Shown one piece after another: positions 1 to 9,900 of a DNA stretch of 64,000 nucleotides. A program made the position numbers and the translations under genes. The stretch comes from Bimuria novae-zelandiae CBS 107.79. Lineage: Eukaryota > Ascomycota > Dothideomycetes > Pleosporales > Didymosphaeriaceae. How positions within the stretch are numbered: position 1 is the stretch's first letter; each line of letters begins with the position of its first letter. A model generated the notes under the pieces. The model saw nothing but the letters and a program-made list of their open reading frames with translations, was not told where the DNA came from and ran no database searches. The DNA is taken from NCBI GenBank assembly GCA_010015655.1, contig ML976744.1, positions 36,060-100,059 on the forward strand. The letters run 5' to 3'.

Positions 1-1320
1 AAGGTTATAATAATAAAAATAAAGCCTACGCCTAAAGGCTTTAAGATCTAGTACTTAGCTAATAATAGAGTAATTCTAAACTAGTTATTTTATGCTAGAA
101 GGCGAGGGCCTGTTAACTTACTTAACTTACCTACTAACGCGCTAGCTTTTACTCCTATAGAGTTAGTTCCTATTACTCTTATACTCGACGTAAACGCTGC
201 TGGCCAGCGCCTCTTTCCGCCAAATCTCTATATTATATAGGACGATAATCTCTTTAACACTATCCCTATACTTAAATATCTTAGATCTAAAGGCGTAGGC
301 TGCGCTAGGACAGTCTGCACGATAAAGATAATAATAAAAAAGATTTTTAAGGTAATAGTAAAGGCAGAATTATAAGTAAAGGCGCTAGCTATTAGCACTT
401 ACACGCAGGCAAAGCTCTTAAAGGAGCGCTTTAATAGTAACCTAATAAAACTTAAAATACACTATACGCGCAAGCTAGAGTAGGGAGATACTTACTAGGC
501 GCTCTCGCAGAGTCGGCAAGTGCTTTAGGCAGCTTAAAGAGACAACTAGGTCGTTCTTTTTACTAGTACTGTCGCTGAGCGTGAGTACTTTGCCCTTAAC
601 ACTATGCTAATGCTCCGCTAACGATAGTCGCTATAAGTAACTTAGGTTATTATAAAGCTCCGCCGACGCTCTAAGATAGCTCTAAATAATAAAAAACTCT
701 TCGAGAAAGCCTTTAGCAGCAAGCCTCTTAAGTTACTAAGTATCTCTTAGATAATAGATAACTATAATTACTATAAGAGCGAGGTTAATCGCTTTAATTA
801 AATAAAAAGCTACTACTCTATTTAGCAGGTCTGCTAGCGTACCTAGCGCCTGCTTTAGTACTTTCTACTAGATCTAACGCTTAATAATTGCTATAGGCTC
901 TCCTTGTACTCCTTTCGCGACCCCGCTAAACGCTCCAGCTACAAGAAGTTCCTATATAAGCTTATTAAACAGCTCTTTAAGCGAGGTGGCCGCCCTACTC
1001 GAGGCTCAAACAAGCGTGAGCGACCTGACGACGTACTCGCCAGCGGAGAGGGCAACTTCGGCAGCTCACATACATCTATAAAGCTATTTGTAGAGGGCAA
1101 AAGCTGTGTTAATTACGCAGTAGCTAGACGTATAACTAATAAGAAGCTCTAATCCTGGACACCTCTAGCATAAGTTATAGGTAATATAAAGTTATTTTAT
1201 AGCTCTTAACGCCTACCGCGTACTTATTATAGCTATACGCTTTACTAGCTGCCTTTATATAGGCTAGAAGTTAATGTTAAGTGCTAGGCAGAGCACCTCC
1301 GCCGGCATTAAATAATTAGG
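1..1320 (+). pseudogene. RIP-degraded piggyBac-type transposase, C-terminal part
   Basis: This TA-rich stretch is the remains of a DDE transposase of the piggyBac-like class (DDE_Tnp_1_7) and continues off the left edge. Allowing for C-to-T stops, a frame around 740-960 reads NDYESEVNRSNQIKSYYS followed by FLLDLTLNNCYRLSLYSF. This resembles the conserved segment after the last catalytic aspartate in that family. Further on, around 1200-1310, a short segment contains KCQAEHLRRH, like the cysteine/histidine-rich C-terminus of fungal piggyBac-like proteins. A less mutated open stretch lies at 904-1152 but has no ATG. Nothing functional is expected. The family call rests on motif reading only. 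Confidence 0.6.
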
Positions 1321-1506
1321 TTAATAGATATAAAAGTAAGCTTAACTATTATATAAACCTATCTTAAAGCCCTTAGAGATGCAAAATCTATGCGAAGTTA
1401 CCCTACAGAGGCATAATTCTTGGTGTTCTGCCGGGTCGGAGCAATTCATCCGATTGGCCCTCAAATGGTGGCCCGTGCCAGGGCGATGTTGGCCATGCGG
1501 GGGATA

Positions 1507-1737
1507 CGAGGAGCTCGTTTTTATTGAGGAATACGCCAAGGTTTTTCAATCTAACATTGCAGCATTACAACCGCAATATCAAATATTAATTTATAAAAAT
1601 TTAAGAGTTAAGACAGGAGACTTACAGCTATCCTTTTATGTACTTACCGTTTTCTAATAACTATTTTAAGGGGTTTTAATATTGGGCGGTCAGATCAAAA
1701 AACCTTGGCGTATGCCTCACTAAAAACGAGCTCCTCG
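1507..1737. mobile_element. MITE with long terminal inverted repeats and TA target duplication
   Basis: The ends are inverted repeats of about 46 bp (1507-1552 and 1692-1737), starting CGAGGAGCTCGTTTTTA at each end with a few mismatches. TA dinucleotides flank both sides (1505-1506 and 1738-1739), as for Tc1/mariner superfamily insertions. The 139-bp AT-rich centre has no coding capacity. About 230 bp long, it fits a non-autonomous miniature element. Confidence 0.75.
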
Positions 1738-1739
1738 TA

Positions 1740-2189
1740 CTATTGATGTTGCGCACTGACTGCCGAGACAGGGTAGGCTAGTTACAGTAGGTTCCCGCCA
1801 CAGCTTGGCATTGCACCAAATACATTCTCTTTCGATCCGGCCTAAAACTGGGAGGACAGAGCAGTGATTCTCAAAGCGTAGCGCAGCATACGGGAGCATA
1901 CATGATTTTATGTCTCACAGTATCTCGTTGAGTAAATCCAAGAAGATAGCTGCGAGTCTCATGCCCTTTTTTGTAGTTGCTTGCTGAGATCCTGTGAGAC
2001 CTAACGCGACCAATCAGAATTTGCCGCATGGCATTTTCGAGCACCTGCATGTGTCAAGGGTGGATTGGCATGTGAGCCTGGAGTTGATGAAATCATGTTG
2101 ATCTTTCCTTCCGCTCTTTCTACATCAACCCACATCTAACATCTCTCCCTCTTTTTCTATCCTCAAAAAAGGTAGCATCATCTTGATTC
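1740..2189. other. Intergenic, upstream of the 209-aa gene
   Basis: No coding sequence recognised. Base composition returns to normal after the MITE. The last 100 bases are pyrimidine-rich (CATCTCTCCCTCTTTTTC), as is common in fungal 5' leaders, which supports transcription of the gene starting at 2190. Confidence 0.4.
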
Positions 2190-2819
2190 ATGATGTATTC
2201 CACTCCATACATATTTTTCCATAGCCAGAAAGGTTACCGCTGGAAAGAGGGGACGAACCCTGCTTTACAAAAGCTTTCTACCCTCAACAATGCACCTGAT
2301 GATCTCCTCCAATCCGTCGCTATCAACGTATCGCAACCTGACGCTCTTATGACTTGGCTCGAGACAAACAACGCTGCTGTAATCTCTGACCTTACCGTTT
2401 TTGTCGACGCGACCGACGAGGCACCTAGTCCTCAGCGATGGTGCTTGCTTTTCGACAAACTTCAACGAGAAGCAACCAACATCCAAAATTTGAAAGTCTA
2501 CTGGGATGCAGAGGGTCCAATACATATTGGGCTAGGAAAAAGTGCCGTTTTTATACGCGGGCTGGCACAACTGAAGGTGGAGAGATCGTTGGAGATTGGT
2601 GGATCTTATGCCATGCACTGGCCGAGATACTTGGAAGAGAAGATGGCTTTGAAGCCAGTTGATAAAAACATTTTTCCAGGAAGTCCATGGGTAGGCATAT
2701 TGGAGAAGTATCAGAGAGGGACCGAGAGCCGGAATCCTTGGGTTGACACTGAGGATGGGTGGTGGGACGTCCCGAGACGCATGGACTTCACCGATCTCCT
2801 CAAATCTTTACGTTCTTGA
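2190..2819 (+). CDS. Intact unrecognised 209-aa protein
   Basis: A single-exon gene of 209 codons with two consecutive in-frame ATGs (2190 and 2193). I chose the first because a typical pyrimidine-rich leader precedes it. The product is soluble-looking, with no signal peptide or membrane segment, and rich in tryptophan. Recognisable blocks are LTVFVDATDEAPSPQRW, LLFDKLQREATNIQNLKVYW and SYAMHWPRYLEEKM. It resembles leucine-rich or F-box-associated C-terminal segments of Pleosporales hypothetical proteins, but no F-box is visible and I assign no function. It lies between transposon remnants yet shows no RIP: no stops and normal composition. It may be a recent or selectively maintained gene. 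Confidence 0.65.
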   Translation: MMYSTPYIFFHSQKGYRWKEGTNPALQKLSTLNNAPDDLLQSVAINVSQPDALMTWLETNNAAVISDLTVFVDATDEAPSPQRWCLLFDKLQREATNIQNLKVYWDAEGPIHIGLGKSAVFIRGLAQLKVERSLEIGGSYAMHWPRYLEEKMALKPVDKNIFPGSPWVGILEKYQRGTESRNPWVDTEDGWWDVPRRMDFTDLLKSLRS

Positions 2820-3115
2820 TCTCCCCGTTCTGACGACTTTGCTATTTCGTTCTTCCATGTAGTCGGCTAAGGATTCGCCCACACGCTCTTCAATTGCTTT
2901 CGTGCTAGGCGTGTATTTTCTCTTCACGACTGCCAAGTTCGTTTTCGAGTATTTTTCTTCTGCTGATGCACGCCTCTTCGTCCTTAGCGATCTGCTGGGG
3001 CTTAGTGTTCGATATATTATGAATGAAATGCGCCGATACCGTCACATGATGATCTGACCAATGTAACGTTAGTCAGCATGGTGGCATCTTGAATTGGCTT
3101 CAGCCTCTACGTTGT

Positions 3116-3433
3116 TCAAGATCTGACATCTGTAAGAGGAACTTTAAAGAGGGCACTCTCTTCCCACGGCGTCAGGTACTGCTGGCTTTGGGCCTTCTCC
3201 GCCATCGAGCGTCGGCCGCGCGCGCGATGATGTAGGGTACTGTGAGGAACGTCGCCATAGTCCGCGAGGGCGCGGTAAGATTTACGAACGCCGGGAGGGA
3301 CCCCTTGTGCTAGTACTTGGCTGGCTTTATCCATAATGCTTCGTGTTGGTGAGGCACGAAAGGAGCGAGCCGCAACCTCCGGACGACCAGACGGCGCGGG
3401 CGGCAGGGGCACCGCGGGCAGCATAAAGAACAC
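3116..3433 (-). pseudogene. N-terminal fragment of a pogo-like transposase
   Basis: The minus-strand reading contains MDKASQVLAQGVPPGVRKSY followed by RALADYGDVPHSTLHHRARG. This is the N-terminal helix-turn-helix (psq/CENP-B-like) region typical of fungal pogo/Fot-type transposases. Only about 105 codons remain; the catalytic DDE domain is missing, and the frame diverges after LTPWEESAL. The fragment is not AT-rich, so it escaped the RIP that affected the neighbouring element, or is too short to be recognised. The presumed hAT element starting at 3445 abuts it. Confidence 0.75.
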
Positions 3434-3444
3434 ATTCCGGACCC

Positions 3445-4792
3445 CAGGGTTGTTAAAAATAAAATTATCGTTTCGTAAAGAATAAATTATTGTATTAAGC
3501 GATAATCTTATCGCTAAATAATACGCGATATTATTAGATAATTTAACGTATATACTAATTTTCTACGCAAAGATTAAGTTCCTATTATATAAAAGCTATT
3601 TTCCTTATTACTATAGCTTTAGAAGATATCTCTTAGGTTTCTCTTAACTTTTTTAAATTACTTAAAAGTTCTAGTAGCACAAGTTAAAAAAATATATCTA
3701 GTATTTATTAATACTATCGCAATCTATTAAAAGACAAGCTAACACAAGATAGCTAAAATTAAAAGCTATATTACTACTTTCTTTGCCCGTACAGCGCATT
3801 ATTAACTATAAATATTTAATATTATCTTTAATTAAAGCATTAGATCGAATCTGATAAAGCTAGACCTTATATAAAAGTAACGGCGGCAAGCTAACTATAA
3901 GAATTTTAGAAATAAGTATTAATTAATAATAAGATAGGCAAGCTAAACTTATTAGTTTTAAAAAAAAAACTTTAAATAAGTAATTGCTTAATTAGGCTCT
4001 TATAAATCTTATTATCGTACGAAATCTTTTAATTTACTTACAGTTAAATAAGCTATAGTAAGATAATTAACTAATTCTAGATTTAACGCTTAGCAGAAGG
4101 TATAGAATTCTAGCTACTTTATAATTTATTCTAGTTGTAAAGAGATATCGTGCAAAAGAAGGTCTAGTTAGCTTTAACTAATATATATCTTTTTATTAAT
4201 ATCTAGACCTCTCTAAATAACTATCTTCTCTTGTCAATATGTGCTTATTTTGTTAACTCTTAAGAATAATAAATAAAATCTCTTTTAGCTTTACGTATAA
4301 CAGTAAATTATAGTAGAGAAAAGTAATAAAATACTATTCTTCTTATTCTTTAAGACTACAGTATTATATAAAAGCTTAGAGCAATTATTTTTGACAACTT
4401 AACAATAAATAATATATTTTATTATTTAATTTTATACTATCTTCTAGATAATAAAGGTATTACCTAGAACTTCTTACACTAACGGATCCGCTGCTAAGAA
4501 TATATAATTAATCTTATTATTTAGGCTTTCCTCTTTAATAAGGCTTAATTTGAAAAGATTTTTACGTACGATAAAAAGGATATACTTAAAAGAGAATTAG
4601 AGAAGCAAGCTTAAGTAGAAAAAGAAGAAGTTTTTTATATAATAGGTATCTTTAACAAGCTTTATAATATTATTATTTACTCTTATTTGTTAGTAAATTA
4701 TATAAAAGAATTTGTATCTTTAACGTAGTAACAAATTCTACTTAATAATTCTATAGAATAAAATAATTAGTACTAAATGTTAAATATAGCAC
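3445..4792 (+). pseudogene. RIP-degraded hAT-type transposase, truncated
   Basis: Allowing for RIP stops, the plus strand reads LSLDIWTSLNNYLLLSICAY around 4170-4250, then a segment matching a DNSGTND-type motif. Near the end come KLYNIIIYS, EFVSL and LDNS(R/I)-WNSWYQML-like blocks. These are the usual order of conserved blocks in hAT transposases. A candidate left end CAGGGTTGTTAAAAA begins at 3445. The C-terminal dimerisation domain is absent: the sequence stops at 4792, where an LTR begins, and does not resume beyond it. Composition is strongly TA-rich. Confidence 0.7.
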
Positions 4793-5247
4793 TGTTAGGA
4801 TCTGAACATGTATAGGACGCGGAGGACCAACGGGCCCTCAGCGGGGGTGACACTTGGTGGGGTTGCGCAACCGAGGTCACGTGATGTACCATCCAGCCAA
4901 GGCAGCACCAGCCATGGATGGCAGCACCAGCCATGGAGGGCAGCACCAGCCGTGGATGGTGACACCAGCCATGGATGGCAGCAGGACCTTGGATGGTACA
5001 GAAATCCTTATGTATATAGGAACGCGAGAATGATCTCTCATATTCGCGTTCAACCTGTTTATCAATCTATCGTTTGGATCTGACTAAGCAACCTTGTTGA
5101 TTTGATTGTGCTGTACACACCTTCGATACCAACGCCCCAGTGACAAGCGTGAGCTATCACTACACCCTCTCCCGTCCTACCAAGTACTCCTGCCCGAGAA
5201 CCAACCTTAGCCCCTTAGAGAATAGCTACCTCTTTGGGATCTTAACA
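4793..5247 (+). mobile_element. LTR retrotransposon LTR (copy 1), no matching target duplication
   Basis: 455 bp beginning TGTTAGGATCTGAAC and ending GGGATCTTAACA, i.e. TG...CA with short inverted termini. It matches the LTR at 27982-28437 at both ends and through the last 220 bases. Inside are a CACGTG site, four tandem 19-bp repeats (4902-4977, unit GCAGCACCAGCCATGGATG), a TATATA element near 5013 and an imperfect hairpin at 5021-5050. Flanks differ (AGCAC left, AATTA right), so it is not a simple solo LTR. It is hardly affected by RIP although both neighbours are. Confidence 0.85.
4902..4977 (+). repeat. Four tandem 19-bp repeats inside the LTR
   Basis: Units start at 4902, 4921, 4940 and 4959 with an exact 19-bp period and only a few substitutions. 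They lie upstream of the LTR's TATA-like element, where U3 enhancer repeats usually sit. Confidence 0.85.
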
Positions 5248-5905
5248 AATTATTAGCTACGCCTTACATAGGCAGAAGCTTACGCTAACTAGTCTCTTTA
5301 GTAGTAGTATACAATCCTCTAGAGTAACGAAACTTAGGTAACTAGTAGTTAGTATCGTAAGAAGTAGGTTACTAGGCGCCTTAGAGAGGAACTAGATCCC
5401 TTTTATATTATTAAGAAGTTATATAAGAAGCGTGGCTAGATGTTCTAGGGTTACTTCTTAGGTACAACGAAGGGGCCATTAGTGTTCGAAAAGAAGGAAT
5501 AGAAGAGTATTAATAAGGAAAGCTATTATAAGAAAGTTATACCTTTTATTTATAAATAGCTATACCTTAATTTAAATTTTTAATTTATATAAAATAACGC
5601 TCCTAGATACCCCACTGTTTATATAATTAAAAAGCTTTAATTAAAAAAAAATTTTATCCTTTAGCTAGCATTCTTACTAAATTTTAACTTAATTAAAGTA
5701 GTATAAAATAAGATAAAGGACTATATTAGGTAGAATTATTTTAATTTACTTAAGAGTAAGGAGCGTATATATAGCTAGCTATATAATATTATATAGGAAG
5801 CGTAGGACTTAATTAAAAATAAAATATTTAAAAAGCTTATTAAAAGTATACTAGCTAAATACTAGGCTATAATTAATATAAAAGGTAGTTATACTAGGTA
5901 CTAAA
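5248..5905 (+). pseudogene. RIP-degraded Tc1/mariner-type transposase
   Basis: The plus strand reads, with RIP stops, GPLVFEKKE followed by a KEYYKKVIPFIYK-like block, then NNAPRYPT (from a DNAPxH motif). Next is FLLNFNLIKVVWNKIKDYI (from FSPDLNPIEAVWNxxKDYI) and, at the end, a block like AKYQAIINIKGSYTRY. These are the second aspartate and third acidic residue regions and the C-terminus of fungal Tc1-like transposases. The N-terminal half is missing because the LTR at 4793-5247 lies directly upstream. Nearly all CAG/TGG codons have become stops. Confidence 0.75.
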
Positions 5906-5991
5906 ATTTATATATAAAAGAGGACAAGCGTGCGAAATTTACATAGCTTAGCATCTTAGCAACACCCCTGCTATGCGCGGGCCACTCACCT

Positions 5992-6012
5992 CACTTTTGC
6001 CTGATACCACAG
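5992..6012 (-). repeat. Right terminal inverted repeat of the Tc1-like element
   Basis: The sequence reads outward as CTGTGGTATCAGGCAAAAG on the minus strand and is followed by TA (6013-6014). It closely matches the ends of the MITE at 6035-6231 and lies just after the transposase remnant, so it is probably that element's surviving end. Confidence 0.6.
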
Positions 6013-6034
6013 TAATCATCTGTATTGATTTCTA

Positions 6035-6231
6035 CTGTGGTATCCGGCGAAAGCAGTGTCGGTGGAGACGAAGGTCTGTGCGTGTGTCTGTACGTATAAA
6101 AGGGTACCTATTGGTTGCTACTTATGAATAAGCAGAATTGATTGGCTCTCACACTCCTATCCAGCCATATGTCTATGTTTCAAGACGCAACGCCACAGCC
6201 CCACTGACACTACTTTCGCCGGATACCACAG
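6035..6231. mobile_element. 197-bp Tc1/mariner-type MITE
   Basis: Inverted terminal repeats of 31 bp (6035-6065 and 6201-6231), each starting CTGTGGTATCCGGCGAAAG, differ at two positions. TA duplications flank it (6033-6034 and 6232-6233). No coding capacity. Its ends match the terminal repeat at 5992-6012, so the neighbouring transposase family probably mobilised it. Confidence 0.85.
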
Positions 6232-6233
6232 TA

Positions 6234-6907
6234 AAGTTTCTAATTTCTTTTGTTTTGTGATTTTCTTTTTCTTGACGCGACGCGTGTTTTCACCGAGTAG
6301 AATACGGTAAACCTACCCCTGGATGAAGCATTAGCGTAATTTTATCGAGGACAATGTAACAGATGTCAAGCTATCCTGGCCATGCAATGACAGTAAGACG
6401 TGAGGAATAGCCAATTGTTGTGTAGCGGGGCGCCACGGAGCCGCACATATTACGCCAACTTGTTCGGGGAAAGCTCTGCTTTAATGTTCAGGGCTCTCAA
6501 ACGCACCAGTGCCATCGACTGGTCGCACTTCGGACGGGTTATTTCGCACGTACCTAGGTAGTAGCCCGTCCTAGAGCGTGTGGGGTGGAAGTTGAGGTGC
6601 TTTGATAATGGGGCTGTTGGGGATAGGCGGAACCGTGGGCAATGCGCGCGCAGGGCTGAACGCACTTATCGACCGGACCAGCTACCGACGGGCAACTATT
6701 TGGCAGCTCGACGCCATCCGCAGTCTAGACAAGCAAAAGCAGGCACGATCTGACAGACAACTCCACGGCATTTTCCCTCCGTGACACCGATGCGGGCCGA
6801 TTACAACTGGCCGCGAACTCTTAGCCCCGTTGGTTTGTCACTTGCGCGCACCCTTCCTACAGCGATGCCTCCGGAATGCCGCAAAACCTGAGGACTTTTC
6901 CTCCACC
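6234..6907. other. Upstream region of the histidine kinase gene
   Basis: 674 bases of normal composition with no convincing gene. Short open frames on both strands (6450-6665, 6602-6784) have no homology I recognise. This stretch must contain the kinase promoter and leader. Confidence 0.4.
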
Positions 6908-9900
6908 ATGTTGAGCACCGACGGCAGTGGGACGTTTGCGCAGTGCTGCCACGAAGAGGTCCACGATGCTGAATTGAAACTCTCGTTGCGTTCCATTCCT
7001 GAGCTCGGGCGCGCATTGTCGCGTGAAGAGCTAAGTTCCATCAGCTTGATCGATGTACTGGAAAATGACTTTCGCCCATCCTTCGTGGTCGATATCACGT
7101 CCAGCTTTCCTGGTGAAGGCCCGTTGGAGCCGGTCTACATGAATGCGGCGCTCGTCGTTGCCCCAGCGCTGCTCGCAAGGCTCAGAGGAGACGATGCCGT
7201 TCAGGCTATGCATCCGCATGTGGCCTTCAAACAGTGGCTCTGGGATCGAACAGACATCCTAGATTTGGCTATAAAAGGTACTGGGCATCTGTTCGCCGAT
7301 TTTTTCTGGTGGGCCACGACGGTCGGGCATTACAAATATGTCAGCGGTCTACCTGCTGCTTTTGTATGCCAAGAAGGGGTGGACCATAACAATTGGAATG
7401 GGAATCGCCACGCGGATCCTCAGGAGCATGAAGAACGAGGACGTCTGCCTTTGGATGGCCTCGAACAGCTGCCTGCGAATATACTGGATACACCGACTGA
7501 AGAGCTCAGTTTCAATCCGTCTCCTCAAGCTTCAACTTTTGGACCCTTCGATTACACGCGCGATCCACCATGTCCAAACATGTCCAATCATATCAACTAC
7601 TTCCGGAGCATCGATTGGGCAAAAACCGCACTGGGGCCCATGCCTTCTTGGCCCCCTGAACTGCGTTGTATCGTTAATATGATTATGGATGATTGCCATC
7701 GTGCTGTTCTATTCTGGGGCGACGAGGCTACCATAATATACAACGAGCCATACATTGAGCTTCTTGGCAGTTTGCATCCCTGCATGGGGAAAAGCGCAAA
7801 TACGACTGTAAAAGACGACTGGCTACGCCTTGAAACAATCATACAGCAGGTTAAGTCCACCAGAAAAACGATTTCTTGCTCGGATGTGCCGATGCCCCTC
7901 AACAGGCACGGATTCATCGAGGAGGCTTACTTTTCGATACAATATATTCCTATTCTTGACAACGGAGGACATGTCGCTGGCTATTACCAGTCCTTTGTCG
8001 AGACGACAAACGGTAAATTGCTGGAGCGCAGAATTTCGAGTCTGGTTGAGATTGGAAGCAGAACAGCGAAGGCTAGAGATCTTGATGCGTACTGGGATCT
8101 GGTAATCAGCGCAATTTCGACGAACGATCACGACACTCAATTCGCGGCATTGTACGCCGCCGAGAATCTATCTACTTCTGGCATGTCTTCTGTTACGTCG
8201 ACAGGTTCTTCGAATACGACCGAAGATTTCGTGCTGAAAGGTACTTTCGGTGTAGACGCCGACCATCTTTTCGCACCGAAAACTCTCGACCTCAAATCAG
8301 GCAGCAGCATCTTCCAATCCTATCTCGTCCAAGCTACGAAGGATATGAAGCCTGTCGTTGTACACCTATCTGACTTGCAATTTGAGCATAGCTTATTGGA
8401 AGATATCGACTGGAAAGAGTTTGGTGTTCCCCCTCGGTCCATGGTCATATGCCCCATTCAGCCAACTACCGGTGAGCAAGTACAGGGACTCCTCATACTT
8501 GGCTTGCATCCACGCAGGCCTTTCGACGAGGAATACAAGCAATACGTTCACGTCATGTTTCGCCTTCTGGCTACTTCATTGGCTTCAGTCGTTCTACTTG
8601 ATGAAGAAATACGCCAGAGAGAAAATGTCATTGATCAAGCGACACGCATTCAAGAGCAGTTGGCGGCGCAATTACAGCTCAAAGAAGCCAAGTTCCAGCG
8701 GTATGCTGATCAATCGGAAACGGCGATTTTTGTGCTGGATCCCTCGGGAGTCTTTACATATCGCAACCAAAGTTGGTACGACGTTTTCTCTTCAGTGAAA
8801 GATTGCGGTGATGATGCTATGACCGGATGGGCACAAGTCGTATGGCCAGAAGACGTAAGTAATCTTGGAGAGCTTAGTTCGCGAAAATGTTGGCTAATCA
8901 TGCCTCGTCTCTAGGTGCCGCGCTTCGAAGAGTTGTTTACGAAGCTTATGGTTGAGAAATCGCCAATAAACTTCGAGTTGAGGACTAGCATGCCTTGGAC
9001 GCCACCTATGTCTGGTTCAGACCCAGATTCAGAACCTCGGGAATGTTATAAATGGATTTTATGTTCATGCTATCCGGAATCGGATGCCGATAACGAGGTT
9101 TTGGAGATAGTTGGCAATGTCACGGACATTTCGAAGCAGAAATGGGCCGAGACTGTACAAAAAAGGAGGACCGAAAGTGCTTTAGAGTCCAAAAGGCACT
9201 TGGAAAATTTTCTGGACACAACTTCGCATGAAATGAGTGAGTGTTTCCCGTCTATCTTTGCATTTGATCGTGGGCATTGAATTGACACGCACAGGGAATC
9301 CGCTCTCAGCCATCATGCAATGCGCGGACGGAATTGTTACGTCGTACTCAGGAACCGATCCCGATTCTCCACCCCTCTCACCTACTTCGTATGCGACACT
9401 ATTGGACCAGACGATAGATGCTGCTCAGACTATTGTACAGTGCGCGCAACATATGAAGCGTGTTGTGGACGACATTCTTACAGTATCAAAACTTGATTCT
9501 GGGCTTCTTTCCATCACGCCAATCGATGTCCAGCCAGAAACAGTGACTAGACATGCCGTGAAGATGTTTGAAAGCGAAGCAAAAGTTGGCGAAGTAGAGT
9601 TAGGATTTGAGGTGGATGAATCTTACTCAAAGCTAGGTATCAATTGGGTCAGCCTTGATCCGACACGGCTTCTACAAGTAGGTGACCAGCTGCATGTACT
9701 TCGAATGTCGCTGACTGCACAGATTCTCATCAACATCATCACCAACGCCCTCAAATTCACTCGTTTCGAACAACATCCACGCCACGTTGGAGTTAAGTTA
9801 TCTGCCTGCGAAGCAGACCCCAGTTGCAGCCCTGGCAGCATTCAATTCGAACCCAAACTCCTCGAGGATGATGCAAATCTCATAGATGACTGGAAACAAG

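Noticed and set aside
4902..4977. Possible CRISPR-like array
   Set aside because: The units are directly adjacent, with no spacers, and lie inside an LTR of a eukaryotic retroelement.
4808..5083. Open frames on both strands over tandem repeats
   Set aside because: They translate the 19-bp U3 repeats of an LTR and are not genes.
6830..6907. Upstream extension of the histidine kinase frame
   Set aside because: The open frame begins at a TTG and contains no ATG until 6908, which has a strong start context.
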